A stretch of 64,000 nucleotides of DNA from Bisgaard Taxon 45 (GTDB lineage Bacteria; Pseudomonadota; Gammaproteobacteria; Enterobacterales; Pasteurellaceae), in the NCBI GenBank assembly GCA_030783905.1, contig JAQAHH010000003.1, forward strand, positions 1 to 64,000, read 5' to 3'. Position numbers and translations under genes: made by a program. Below the pieces are notes generated by a model that was not told where the DNA came from, ran no database searches, and saw nothing but the letters and a program-made list of their open reading frames with translations. Positions 1-7,783 of this stretch are shown here, piece after piece; within the stretch, counting starts at the first letter, position 1, and every line of letters starts with the position of its first letter.

Positions 1-345
1 AAAAAGATAGCGCTCGTCTGTGACGAGTGCTTTACGTTCTGAAGAAAAGAAAAAGGCACTCGTGGGGACACGAGCGCCATCGAAGAGCGGTCTACCGCTG
101 GCAAATTTTGCAGAAAAAAGATGAAAATGGGATTTTCTTTCGAGTTTAAAAAGATAGCGCTCGTCTGTGACGAGTGCTTTACGTTCTGAAGAAAAGAAAA
201 AGGCACTCGTGGGGACACGAGCGCCATCGAAGAGGGAAAGTGGGATTTTCTTTCGGTTTTAAAAAAGATAGCGCTCGTCTGTGACGAGTGCTTTACGTTC
301 TGAAGAAAAGAAAAGGCACTCGTGGGGACACGAGCGCCATCGAAG
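1..345. repeat. Array of three REP-like composite repeats
   Basis: Three near-identical units occur in a row. Each has a palindrome A (core GCGCTCGT...ACGAGTGC; at 9-31, 156-178, 270-292) and a palindrome B (core GCACTCGT...ACGAGCGC; at 55-78, 202-225, 315-338) about 23 bases apart. Palindrome A is the reverse complement of B apart from the loop, so each unit is an inverted pair like a BIME. The same family recurs at 4985-5211, 5946-6154 and 7056-7079, around the RAYT transposase gene. The array lies downstream of the TonB receptor gene. No gene is seen in this stretch. Confidence 0.85.
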
Positions 346-396
346 ATGAATTAAACAACTTTTGAGTATCTCTTTAATACGAAGATTGATGAATTC

Positions 397-2805
397 TTAG
401 AATCTGACATTCATGCCCACACTAACACCTACACCACTTTGCGGAATATAGGATAAAAAGGAAGTATGATTATAGACTTTGCTATTGAGTACATTATTCA
501 CATTGGCAAATAACGTATACTCATTATTCCCCATTTTACTATCATAACTCATGCCAAGATTCAACATGGTATGCCCCTTCGTTGGTGTTTCTAGTCGTGC
601 CACTTTGTTTTGTGCAAAGACTCGATAAAGCTGCGTATTGAAACTTATGCCGTTGTCAAAATACGCATTCCATTTTATGCCTAAACGCATTGGTGACATA
701 CGAGGTGCATCACCATCAGGTTGTTTTTCCCAGCCTATTGGTTTGACACCAATCACATTATCCTTGTCATCATAGACTTGCTCATATCCAATCGGCAGTG
801 CAGGCAAATTTCTTAATTTACCTCGCACATAATCGCCAAAAATGGCCACGCTATATGTGGATGAAATTTGATAACTTGCTTCAGCTTCTAAGCCATAAAT
901 ATTCGCTTTCGCTTGATTGTAGCGATATAAGCGTAATGGGTAATCATCACTTAATGAACGTAAACAACGTCCTTTTGGTCGCCAAGGACAATTTGTCTTG
1001 TCATTTAAAATCGCCGCATAAATATAGTTGGAAAACTGTTGATAATAGCCGCTTAATTTGATCCCTAATTTTTCCCCTGTGTAATCCCAACCTAATTCGA
1101 TATTATTCGAGCGTTCTTTTTTCAGGTTTTTATTGCCTGCTTCAAAAGCATTGGTGGCTAAATGTTTTCCATGTGCATATAGCTCTTGTGCATTTGGTAA
1201 ACGTTCTTGATGCGAAACAATTATATTAAACTGATGTCGATCATTTAATTGATAATTTGCCGATAAAGCATAAGAATAGGCTTTCGATTTATGTGGTCGA
1301 GTCAGTTCCTCTGGTGGCTGCTCATCTTTTGGCACATTAAAATGATATTTCATCGCAATGCGTTGCTTTTCCACACGTCCACCAATATCAAATTGCCATT
1401 TACCAACTTCAACATGCTCCATTAAAAAGAGGCTTTGTTGAGCCGTAGTATGATCAGAAAGGAGATTTTGTTTGCGATATTCAAGTGTATGATTATCTAA
1501 CGCATAACTATCTTGATATACATGACTTAAACCAATTAACCCACTGACGCCCGCAATCGGCTGATGAAGGAATTCAACACGTGCTGCATAGCCTTTATTT
1601 TTAAATGAATTGTCTGAGATCGCCCCTGACTTTTCATCGTGACGATAACCGACTTTGGCAATCGAAAAACGGATTTTATCTAAGCCTTTTACTGGATTTT
1701 TCCATTCACCACGCAAATCCCAACGTTGCGTCTTTAACGCAATATGCGGATCGGCATGCGCGTGATGATCCTGACTATGTTGCCCATTTCCGTGATGAGC
1801 ATGACCGTGGTTACACAAGTGCCCATGGCTATGCCACTCTTTTTTTATACAATCAATACCGGGATTATTATAATCAATGTCGGTTTCTTCCATTAAAAAC
1901 GGATAATGAGTCAGATAAGGCTTACGCCAATGCGCATCGGATAATAAAACATGCATGTAGTATTCATCGTAGAGATGGGAATGCGCGGGTAACCCATATT
2001 TGTCTTTACGTTGGCTATAGGCGACACCTAAATAACCTTTATCCCCCACCCAAGAAAGTCCAACACTGCCACTTCGATTATCCACAAAACTATTGGCCAA
2101 TTTATGCTGTGTAGTGCCCTGATACTGATAAGGCGGTGTGCGATAATCCCCGGCTTTTTTGTACAAACCTTCAAGGTGTAGCGCAACATGTTTTGATAAT
2201 CCCACATCCAATGCCATATTCACTAGACGTTCATTGTCCGCACTGCCCGTTCTTAAACCGACTTCGCCCTCAACCCCGACAACCTCAGTGGTAGGAATTT
2301 TATTATCGACCACATTGACTACACCAGCTGCATTACCTGAGCTATACAACAGGGTATTTGCACCGCGTAAAATTTCAACTTTTTTAGCTAATAGACTATC
2401 CACTGCCACCGCATGATCAGGCGACATAGCAGACATATCCAAGGTTTCATTACCACTGCTCAGCACTTTGATCCGTTTGCCTTCTTGCCCACGGATCACT
2501 GGCGCAGACGCCCCACCACCAAATTGACTAGCATGAATACCCAGCTCACTCGATAACGCATCACCAAGATTACTGCCACGCTGTTTAAGGCTATACGCTG
2601 GAATAATTTTTTCACTTGCCATTAAACGTCCACCAAGTGGCGCACCTTCTCTGCTCTCAATCAAGGTATTTACAAAGATCGGTTCAAGTTCAATATGCTC
2701 ATTTGTATTTTTTAATTGGCTTTGAGCAACCGCCAATTGGTTATAAAGTGCCGAAATAACACACAATGATAAGTACGAAATTTTTCTCATAAAAAACACA
2801 TTCAT
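397..2805 (-). CDS. TonB-dependent outer-membrane receptor, ZnuD-like (probable zinc uptake)
   Basis: About 802 residues, the usual size of a TonB-dependent receptor. It has an N-terminal signal peptide, a plug domain (motifs such as PVIRGQEGKRIKVL and EILRGANTLLYSSGNAAGVV) and a long beta-barrel ending in an aromatic residue (VGMNVRF), as expected for assembly by the BAM complex. A loop about 40% of the way along is very rich in histidine (runs such as HSHGHLCNHGHAHHGNG), as in Neisseria ZnuD, so zinc is the likeliest substrate; other metals or haem are not excluded. The start is uncertain. An ATG at 2805 is chosen; 2826 and 2790 are alternatives, and none has a strong Shine-Dalgarno. The region upstream is a decayed purL fragment. 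Confidence 0.85.
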   Translation of the reverse strand: MNVFFMRKISYLSLCVISALYNQLAVAQSQLKNTNEHIELEPIFVNTLIESREGAPLGGRLMASEKIIPAYSLKQRGSNLGDALSSELGIHASQFGGGASAPVIRGQEGKRIKVLSSGNETLDMSAMSPDHAVAVDSLLAKKVEILRGANTLLYSSGNAAGVVNVVDNKIPTTEVVGVEGEVGLRTGSADNERLVNMALDVGLSKHVALHLEGLYKKAGDYRTPPYQYQGTTQHKLANSFVDNRSGSVGLSWVGDKGYLGVAYSQRKDKYGLPAHSHLYDEYYMHVLLSDAHWRKPYLTHYPFLMEETDIDYNNPGIDCIKKEWHSHGHLCNHGHAHHGNGQHSQDHHAHADPHIALKTQRWDLRGEWKNPVKGLDKIRFSIAKVGYRHDEKSGAISDNSFKNKGYAARVEFLHQPIAGVSGLIGLSHVYQDSYALDNHTLEYRKQNLLSDHTTAQQSLFLMEHVEVGKWQFDIGGRVEKQRIAMKYHFNVPKDEQPPEELTRPHKSKAYSYALSANYQLNDRHQFNIIVSHQERLPNAQELYAHGKHLATNAFEAGNKNLKKERSNNIELGWDYTGEKLGIKLSGYYQQFSNYIYAAILNDKTNCPWRPKGRCLRSLSDDYPLRLYRYNQAKANIYGLEAEASYQISSTYSVAIFGDYVRGKLRNLPALPIGYEQVYDDKDNVIGVKPIGWEKQPDGDAPRMSPMRLGIKWNAYFDNGISFNTQLYRVFAQNKVARLETPTKGHTMLNLGMSYDSKMGNNEYTLFANVNNVLNSKVYNHTSFLSYIPQSGVGVSVGMNVRF

Positions 2806-2823
2806 TTTTAAAGTTAATAAAAG

Positions 2824-2990
2824 CATGTATTACTAAAAATACACAGCTAAGCCCCGTCTTCACGCCCGTTCTCTGGGTGGCATAAGTGACTAACAATACC
2901 CAATACACGTACTCAGTGTGGCATCATGATGGCAACTTGTCCGTCTTGATAGGATAGTGCGCTATATCTAACGCTGACTCAGTTAAGCGG
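2824..2990 (-). pseudogene. Decayed copy of the 3' end of purL
   Basis: Bases 2851-2960 align without gaps to 9577-9686, the 3' end of the intact purL gene, with about 79 of 110 bases identical by my count. Weaker similarity extends on both sides to the limits given. In the purL frame on the minus strand it reads LSYQDGQVAIMMPH, then a TGA stop, then VRVLGIVSHLCHPENGREDG, against [19 protein letters not shown] and [11 protein letters not shown] in PurL. It is a dead fragment in the same orientation as purL, 6.6 kb away, and it abuts the start of the TonB receptor gene. Confidence 0.8.
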
Positions 2991-3016
2991 TGCAGTATAT
3001 TTAAGTTAGCGATAGA

Positions 3017-3041
3017 TTATTGTCTATATACTAAACAATAA
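3017..3041. promoter_or_regulatory. Candidate operator dyad upstream of the TonB receptor
   Basis: A perfect inverted repeat, TTATTGT / ACAATAA, with an 11-base AT-rich spacer. It lies about 210 bases upstream of the receptor start, beyond the purL relic. Receptor genes of this kind are usually repressed by Fur or Zur, but this dyad does not match either consensus well, so it is only a candidate. The rest of 2991-3120 is AT-rich, with no gene seen. Confidence 0.25.
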
Positions 3042-3120
3042 CAAGTTTTTTTATTACGCGAATTATGATATTTTTAACGCTTGTGTTAGCGAGGTAAGGG
3101 AAAACCGTTTTTTTAAAGCC

Positions 3121-3214
3121 TGGCGCCCGTCTGTAGCGCTAAAGATAGGCTCATCCGTGATGGAGAGTTTAACTGAATGAGAAATGAAAAAGCACTCGTG
3201 AGAACACGAGTGCC
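3121..3214. repeat. Degenerate REP-like unit
   Basis: Palindrome B is recognisable at 3191-3214 (AGCACTCGTG...CACGAGTGCC). A strongly degraded palindrome A lies just before it, at about 3121-3160. Same family as the arrays at 1-345 and 4985-6154. It sits downstream of the 3291-4316 gene. Confidence 0.65.
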
Positions 3215-3290
3215 AGTGTAAGGGCGGTCATTTTTAGCCAACTTTTTAACATATGAAAAATAAGATTACGCTTTATTATTCTCTTTCTAT

Positions 3291-4316
3291 TTAAAAAGGC
3301 ACAATAGCAAAATCTAATATTCTTGCTAACTGTAAAATACGTTTTTTATCTTTCTGTTGACAGACAAATAAACTGTATGAATCTTGTTCTGTTTCAATAT
3401 TTAACAAAGTATAGTCGCTCTTTTTCTCTAAGCGTTCGACAATTTCATAAGGTTCGAGGGCTTTTTTGGGCAGTTTGAATCTTTTGCTGGTGACATTTGA
3501 TAAATATTCGCTTAATTCTTCATTATCAATGCGCCAATCCGTATCAAACGAATCTAACATGGGTTGCAATAAAAAACGATAACGCAAAAATACCAATTCT
3601 GGTTTATCGCCTTCCTCTGCATAGCCTTGTTCGACTAAATCCAGTAGGCATTTTTCAGGCGCCTCTTGAATTTGTTGATAACGTTTTTGAAATGCTTCAT
3701 TATCCTGAATATTTAACAATGCCACAAACTCATTCAAGGCTTCAGGTATGGCAATGGCTTCTGGTGCATCAATATCTAATTTTTCGCACATAAAATCAAC
3801 AGCTTCTTCAAGTAATTGAAGATAAGCTTGATCAGCTTCACAGTTTGGCTCAAGTAATTGGCTATTGCCCATTTCTTTGAACAGATTGCCCGTTGTCGGT
3901 GAGGTATAAAGCAGCGCCATATCATCCTTACCTTCATGATCTTGGCAAGGTATGCACATAAAAGTGACATATTCTGTATCATAGTATTTTTTCAATGCTG
4001 GATTTAGTGGAGAAAAGAAGCGGAATTTAATCGCCAAAAATCGCCAATTGCCTCCCTCAACCATCTCCACAGGGCTCGGTGGCGTAATATTCGCTTTGTT
4101 CATCAGTTCTGCAAGCGGTGTATAAAAATCGTCATAGCCTGCTTGCGTTAAGAAATGCGTACCTAAATCTTTAGTGGCTTCGGAAATATCTTCGGGATAA
4201 TAGTAATATTGCATCCTCAACGCCATACCAAATGGCGATTTAGCGAAATAAAAACGGTATTGGCTATGTTGTAAAACATAGTCTTCAATCTTCTTCAGCT
4301 TTTCAATTAACGTCAT
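3291..4316 (-). CDS. Conserved-looking hypothetical protein, 341 aa
   Basis: I do not recognise this protein. It is soluble-looking, with no signal peptide or membrane segment, acidic and rich in aromatic residues; the N-terminal third has a [16 protein letters not shown] stretch and the C-terminus a short [18 protein letters not shown] block. The start is supported by GGAGAG about 6 bases upstream. A DNA uptake word (AAGTGCGGT) lies just upstream, at about 4333. It is on the same strand as the 4377-4838 gene and 60 bases downstream of it. The gene lies inside the segment bounded by the two purL 3' ends, so it may be cargo of that segment. Confidence 0.6.
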   Translation of the reverse strand: MTLIEKLKKIEDYVLQHSQYRFYFAKSPFGMALRMQYYYYPEDISEATKDLGTHFLTQAGYDDFYTPLAELMNKANITPPSPVEMVEGGNWRFLAIKFRFFSPLNPALKKYYDTEYVTFMCIPCQDHEGKDDMALLYTSPTTGNLFKEMGNSQLLEPNCEADQAYLQLLEEAVDFMCEKLDIDAPEAIAIPEALNEFVALLNIQDNEAFQKRYQQIQEAPEKCLLDLVEQGYAEEGDKPELVFLRYRFLLQPMLDSFDTDWRIDNEELSEYLSNVTSKRFKLPKKALEPYEIVERLEKKSDYTLLNIETEQDSYSLFVCQQKDKKRILQLARILDFAIVPF

Positions 4317-4376
4317 CTTGCTCTCCGTTAAAAAGTGCGGTCAAATTTACAGAAATTTCTAGCACACTTTACTGAC

Positions 4377-4838
4377 TTAGAAATACACATCAACATAATC
4401 TGTCACGGGATCACAAGGATTCTTCATTTGTTGCAAACGCCAATATTGACGTTTACCTGTCGCACGGAATTCAAAGGTGCCATTTCGTGTACATGCATTG
4501 CCATTGTTAATATGGTCAACACGGGTGACAATTTCCCCTGTAAAAAGAAAGGCTTTTTCGTCGATCACCTTAATTTTGCCAAATAAAGAGACAAAGTTCC
4601 CATTTAACTCTTGCGTCCCTTCAATGCTTAACCCATCGGCATCTCTTAAAATATTCACTGAGCCAAACCTCTCCCAACTCACCCACTGTAAAGAAAGTTT
4701 GTGCTTCCCAATCAATTTATTTTCAATTTTAGTTAATTGCTCTGGCGTTAACAACTGAGGTTGAGCATTGACACTTAACCAACAAAGATTTCCCAAAAGC
4801 ACAACGCCTAGCGATTTAACGTAATGCATTTTTTTCAT
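4377..4838 (-). CDS. Small secreted hypothetical protein, 153 aa
   Basis: Begins with a clear Sec signal peptide: MKKMHYVK, then a hydrophobic stretch, then a probable cleavage site after VNA (about residue 25). The mature part of about 128 residues has two cysteines (CTRNGTFEF and KNPCDP) that could form a disulfide, which suggests a periplasmic or secreted beta-rich protein. I do not recognise a family. AAGGCGGG lies about 5 bases before the ATG. A TATAAT -10 hexamer on the minus strand lies at 4875-4880. The start codon and 167 bases of upstream region (4813-4979) are duplicated at 6166-6332. Confidence 0.6.
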   Translation of the reverse strand: MKKMHYVKSLGVVLLGNLCWLSVNAQPQLLTPEQLTKIENKLIGKHKLSLQWVSWERFGSVNILRDADGLSIEGTQELNGNFVSLFGKIKVIDEKAFLFTGEIVTRVDHINNGNACTRNGTFEFRATGKRQYWRLQQMKNPCDPVTDYVDVYF

Positions 4839-4979
4839 AAATACCCGCCTTATAAAAGAGAAAGTTGATTGTTTATTATACAGCGGTATTGATTAAAAAA
4901 GGTTATATCTGAAGCACTTTATTGATAGCGATTGTTAATGTTGTGGTTTGTGATGAATATTTGACATTCTGGAGAAAAT
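4813..4979. repeat. Source copy of a 167-bp duplication (gene start plus leader)
   Basis: This stretch holds the first codons and upstream region of the 4377-4838 gene. It aligns end to end and without length change with 6166-6332. In both places a REP-like palindrome B follows it, directly here (4985) and after the IS200 insertion in the other copy (7056). Confidence 0.85.
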
Positions 4980-4984
4980 GAAAA

Positions 4985-5211
4985 GGCACTCGTATGGATA
5001 CGAGCACCATCGGGGTCATCGGGGTGCAACGTATAGGAAACGAAAGATAGCACTCGTCTTTGACGAGTGCTTAAACTGACAAGGCACCCGTGTGGACACG
5101 GGCGCCATCGAGGGGGGCATTTCTCGTTCCTACCCGAAAGATAGCGCTCGTCTGTGACGAGTGCTTAAACTAATTTAGATATGACGAGGCACTCGTGTGG
5201 ACACGAGCACC
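4985..5211. repeat. REP-like palindromes downstream of the RAYT gene
   Basis: Holds B at 4985-5008, A at 5049-5071, B at 5083-5106, A at 5143-5165 and B at 5188-5211. The stems match the family seen at 1-345, with loop variation and compensated stem changes (GGCACCCGTG...CACGGGCGCC at 5083). Each B is followed by CATCG and a run of G. Together with the copies at 5946-6154, they flank the RAYT gene on both sides. Otherwise 4980-5265 is empty. Confidence 0.85.
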
Positions 5212-5265
5212 ATCGGGGGTATATGTGGGGTTCCAATAAGCATACAAATATGAATTTTTCTATAA

Positions 5266-5817
5266 CTAAATCAATTTCTCTATTTCAAGTACAATATCTT
5301 GGCAATTTACATAATTTTTAGCACTACTGTATTTCCAATCTTCTGCTTGAGAAACAAATCCACTCACAACAGGATTTTGATGGATATAATCTAATTTCTG
5401 GTCAAAATATTTTTCGGAGTAAATCTCGATAGGTTGATTATGATGTTGCCAAAACTGATATTTTTGAATATTAGCCCTTTTCTTTCCTGCCCGTTCAAAC
5501 ATCCATAAAAGCCATTCCTTCCTACTTTCTTGCTGATTTTCACTAATCAACTTTAACAAGGCTTTCGCAGTAAATTTCTTAAAACTCTGCAATAATGCCA
5601 TGGGATTCTTTTCCTTCGCTTGGAATAATAGATGAATATGGCTCGGCATAATACAATACCCATACAGAATCATCCCCTTTTCTTTACAACAAAATGCAAG
5701 AGCCTTAATAATTGCCTCAAAATAAATTTCTCTAACAAACACATCTACCCAATAAACCGTTGCAAAACTAACAAAATAAATTCCCTCTGGATTATTCATT
5801 TTATATTTTCTGCTCAT
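5266..5817 (-). CDS. RAYT: REP-associated tyrosine transposase, Y1 (HUH) family
   Basis: 183 residues, typical for a RAYT (TnpA-REP). The Y1 transposase fold is shown by the HUH motif in MPSHIHLLF (about residues 57-65) and by a C-terminal helix with the catalytic-tyrosine context LDYIHQNPVVSGFV, followed by the family ending DWKYSSAKNY. RAYT proteins cleave and join single-stranded REP palindromes and do not carry IS ends. The gene is bracketed by REP-like palindromes of one family (4985-5211 and 5946-6154), as expected for a REPtron. The frame is intact. The start at 5817 has GGGG about 3 bases upstream; a second ATG 18 bases inside is possible. Confidence 0.88.
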   Translation of the reverse strand: MSRKYKMNNPEGIYFVSFATVYWVDVFVREIYFEAIIKALAFCCKEKGMILYGYCIMPSHIHLLFQAKEKNPMALLQSFKKFTAKALLKLISENQQESRKEWLLWMFERAGKKRANIQKYQFWQHHNQPIEIYSEKYFDQKLDYIHQNPVVSGFVSQAEDWKYSSAKNYVNCQDIVLEIEKLI

Positions 5818-5945
5818 TGCCCCAATCCAATAAAAGTAAATAAAGAAACTCTAAGCAAAAATAGAAATTAAGCATTATTTTGGGGTTTATTTTTCGATCC
5901 TACTCACAAAATAAAAAAGAAAAAGATAGCAAAAATCAGAAAGAC

Positions 5946-6154
5946 AGTGCTCGTCTGTGACAAGTTCTTAGACTAATGTAGATATGACAAGGCACCCGTG
6001 TGGACACGAGCGCCATCGAGGGGGGGGTATTTCTCGAGCCAACTCACAAAATAAAAAAGAAAAAGATAACAAAAATCAGAAAGATAGCGCTCGTCTGTGA
6101 CGAGTGCTTAGACTAATTTAGATATGACAAGGCCCCCGTGTGGACACGGACGCC
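5946..6154. repeat. REP-like palindromes upstream of the RAYT gene
   Basis: Two A/B units: A 5946-5968 and B 5991-6014; A 6086-6108 and B 6131-6154. The units share long flanks (for example GACTAATTTAGATATGACAA between A and B), so they are a local tandem duplication. G runs of 7 to 8 follow each B. The rest of 5818-5945 shows nothing recognisable. Confidence 0.85.
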
Positions 6155-6165
6155 ATCGGGGGGGG

Positions 6166-6332
6166 GATTTAACGTATTGTGTTTTTTTCATAAATACCCG
6201 CCTTATAAAAGCGAAAGATGTTTATTTATTGTACAGCGGCATTGATTAAAAAAGGTTATATCTGAAACACTTTATTGATAGAGGTTGTTTATGTTATGGT
6301 TTGTGATGAGTATTTGAAGTTCTGGAGAAAAT
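6166..6332. pseudogene. Truncated second copy of the 4377-4838 gene start
   Basis: Copy of 4813-4979. On the minus strand it includes an ATG followed by a few codons (MKKTQYV, compared with MKKMHYV), then stops abruptly at the G run of a REP-like unit. The downstream end runs into IS200 at 6333. The copy is a gene start without a body. Confidence 0.8.
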
Positions 6333-6444
6333 AACAATCCGCCCGTAAAACGGGCGGTTTTTAGGCCACCCTATAAGGGCCTAGTACTTCACATGCCCCT
6401 CAAGGGGCATGTGAATTCTGACAACCGTTCAATAACTCTGTTGC

Positions 6445-6909
6445 CTACCCCTTAAAGGGGTTCAAATATTCTTTCTTCGATAAATTATCCTGAATCATAT
6501 CTTCCTTTTCCTGATTTCGGATATATTCCTCTACAACTTTCGTATTTAAACCTACTGTACTTACATAATAGCCTTTCGCCCAAAAATTTCGGTTTCCATA
6601 CTTATATTTCAAATTTGCATGTCTTTCAAATATCATTAGCGATGATTTACCTTTTAAATACCCCATAAAACTTGAAACTGCCAGTTTAGGAGGTATCCTT
6701 AACAGCATATGGATATGAGCTTTCATTGCATATGCCTCTATTATCTCTACATTCTTGTAGTGACATAATTGTCTTAGTATCCCTCCTATATCAACTCGCA
6801 ATTTTCCATAAATTGCTTTTCTCCTATACTTAGGGATAAAGACTATATGGTAATTACAGTTCCATCTTGTGTGTGATAGACTTGAATCGTCATTGGATTT
6901 ACTTGCCAT
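6445..6909 (-). CDS. tnpA: IS200-type Y1 transposase TnpA
   Basis: 154 residues, full length for IS200 TnpA. Contains family blocks HTRWNCNYHIVFIPKYRRK near the N-terminus, the HUH motif in KAHIHMLLRIPP, SFMGYLKGKSSLMIFERH, YGNRNFWAKGYYVSTVG, and the catalytic Tyr context VVEEYIRNQ. It cuts and rejoins single-stranded IS ends as a dimer. The start has AGGAGG about 8 bases upstream, but that Shine-Dalgarno is locked in an inverted repeat (6915-6925 with 6956-6966). No tnpB partner is present, as usual for IS200. The frame is intact, so the element may be active. Confidence 0.93.
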   Translation of the reverse strand: MASKSNDDSSLSHTRWNCNYHIVFIPKYRRKAIYGKLRVDIGGILRQLCHYKNVEIIEAYAMKAHIHMLLRIPPKLAVSSFMGYLKGKSSLMIFERHANLKYKYGNRNFWAKGYYVSTVGLNTKVVEEYIRNQEKEDMIQDNLSKKEYLNPFKG

Positions 6910-6914
6910 GACTT

Positions 6915-6966
6915 ATCCTCCTATATGTTGAATTTTGGTTGTCAGCCTTGTTCATTATAGGAGGAT
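6915..6966 (-). promoter_or_regulatory. Stem sequestering the tnpA Shine-Dalgarno
   Basis: ATCCTCCTATA (6915-6925) and TATAGGAGGAT (6956-6966) are perfect 11-base complements. The first covers the Shine-Dalgarno of tnpA on the minus-strand transcript. Known IS200 elements use a 5'-UTR stem of this kind to keep transposase translation very low. Confidence 0.75.
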
Positions 6967-7055
6967 GTTTTGTTCTGCTCACCGCTTAAGCTTTTCCGCT
7001 CCATACGCAAAGCGTATGGTTTTTATAGCTAGACAAAGTCTAGCTATAATGAAAA

Positions 7056-7079
7056 GGCACTCGTGTGGACACGAGCGCC
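7056..7079. repeat. REP-like palindrome B separated from its unit by IS200
   Basis: GGCACTCGTG...CACGAGCGCC follows GAAAA exactly as at 4980-5008. It is the continuation of the duplicated segment 6166-6332, cut off by the IS200 insertion. Confidence 0.8.
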
Positions 7080-7097
7080 ATCAGGAGGAGGACAAAA

Positions 7098-7760
7098 TTA
7101 AAATGCATTATATATATCTATAACTCCAATTAAGTTAAGAATTATAGATAGCTCTAAGAAAACTATTGCAAATGCTAAAACAATCGCCATATAGTGTAAT
7201 GATAAAAATTTTTTAAAATAATATAATTCAAATATTTTATCTCTAATGCTTTTAGACTCATAAGCATAAAATAAATAATCTATATTGCTATGTCCTTCAG
7301 AATATTTAATAATTTCCTCATATTCCACTTGCAATTTCTTACACTCTTCAAGAAACTCTGAATAGCTATTATTTTCTATTTTATAAAATTCTTCAAGCAA
7401 TCTTAACTTTTTCACAAAACCTCTTAAATCTGAACCACACTCTCTAAGCTTATATATTTTTAATTCATAAGAGGCTGATGATATAAGTACAGATAAAACC
7501 AATACTGAAACAGCTAAAAATATTTGTGATATATTAATAAACTGACTGGACATAGAATGCAAAGACTCTGTTATTTCATTCGGTATAAATCCCCACAAAG
7601 GAATAAAAATTAATCCTAAAGAAACCAATACTGTAATTATAAATGTAATATTCTTAAAGTTCTCTAATCTAGACGCAGCATTATTTTTGCAATGTGCCGT
7701 AGCCTTAGCTGAATGAAGAAGCTGTTTGAATGATGATTCATATTTAATATCCATACTCAT
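7098..7760 (-). CDS. SLATT-like membrane protein, probable effector
   Basis: 220 residues. A short N-terminal helix with HSAKATAHCKNNAASRL precedes two transmembrane segments (about residues 36-58 and 76-97), then a cytosolic helical stretch and a third hydrophobic segment near the C-terminus (about 188-212). This layout fits the SLATT (SMODS-associating two-TM) group, whose members are predicted pore-forming effectors of nucleotide-signalling defence systems; the assignment rests on architecture and is not certain. The start at 7760 has AGGA 8 bases upstream. It is the last gene of a three-gene minus-strand unit, 23 bases after the DUF262 gene. Very AT-rich compared with purL next door, which suggests transfer. 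Confidence 0.6.
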   Translation of the reverse strand: MSMDIKYESSFKQLLHSAKATAHCKNNAASRLENFKNITFIITVLVSLGLIFIPLWGFIPNEITESLHSMSSQFINISQIFLAVSVLVLSVLISSASYELKIYKLRECGSDLRGFVKKLRLLEEFYKIENNSYSEFLEECKKLQVEYEEIIKYSEGHSNIDYLFYAYESKSIRDKIFELYYFKKFLSLHYMAIVLAFAIVFLELSIILNLIGVIDIYNAF

Positions 7761-7783
7761 AATATATTCCTATTAAATAAATT

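Larger units (their letters stand above)
6333..7050 (-). mobile_element. IS200 element (IS200/IS605 family), complete, about 718 bp
   Basis: The ends can be read by comparison with the uninterrupted copy at 4971-4990: GGAGAAAAT joins directly to GAAAAGGCACT there, but is split here at 6332/7051. There is no target duplication, as expected for single-strand transposition. The length matches IS200 (about 0.7 kb). The right end, downstream of tnpA, holds stem-loops at 6339-6357 (CCGCCCGTAAAACGGGCGG) and 6390-6413. The left end holds stem-loops at 7001-7019 (CCATACGCAAAGCGTATGG) and 7025-7047. Up to 3 bases at each junction are ambiguous because AAT is shared. Confidence 0.88.

Noticed and set aside
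1-345. Regularly spaced palindromic repeats that could suggest a CRISPR
   Set aside because: The units are long inverted pairs with conserved, not variable, intervening DNA and have no cas genes nearby. The same units flank the RAYT gene, so they are REP-like.
6018-6167. Runs of 7 to 8 G as possible phase-variation switches
   Set aside because: They follow REP-like palindromes in intergenic DNA and are not in a frame or between promoter elements of a recognised gene.
5266-6909. RAYT and IS200 genes as the tnpA and accessory gene of one IS605-like element
   Set aside because: They belong to different Y1 branches, lie 600 bases apart, and the IS200 ends are defined exactly at 6333 and 7050, excluding the RAYT gene.
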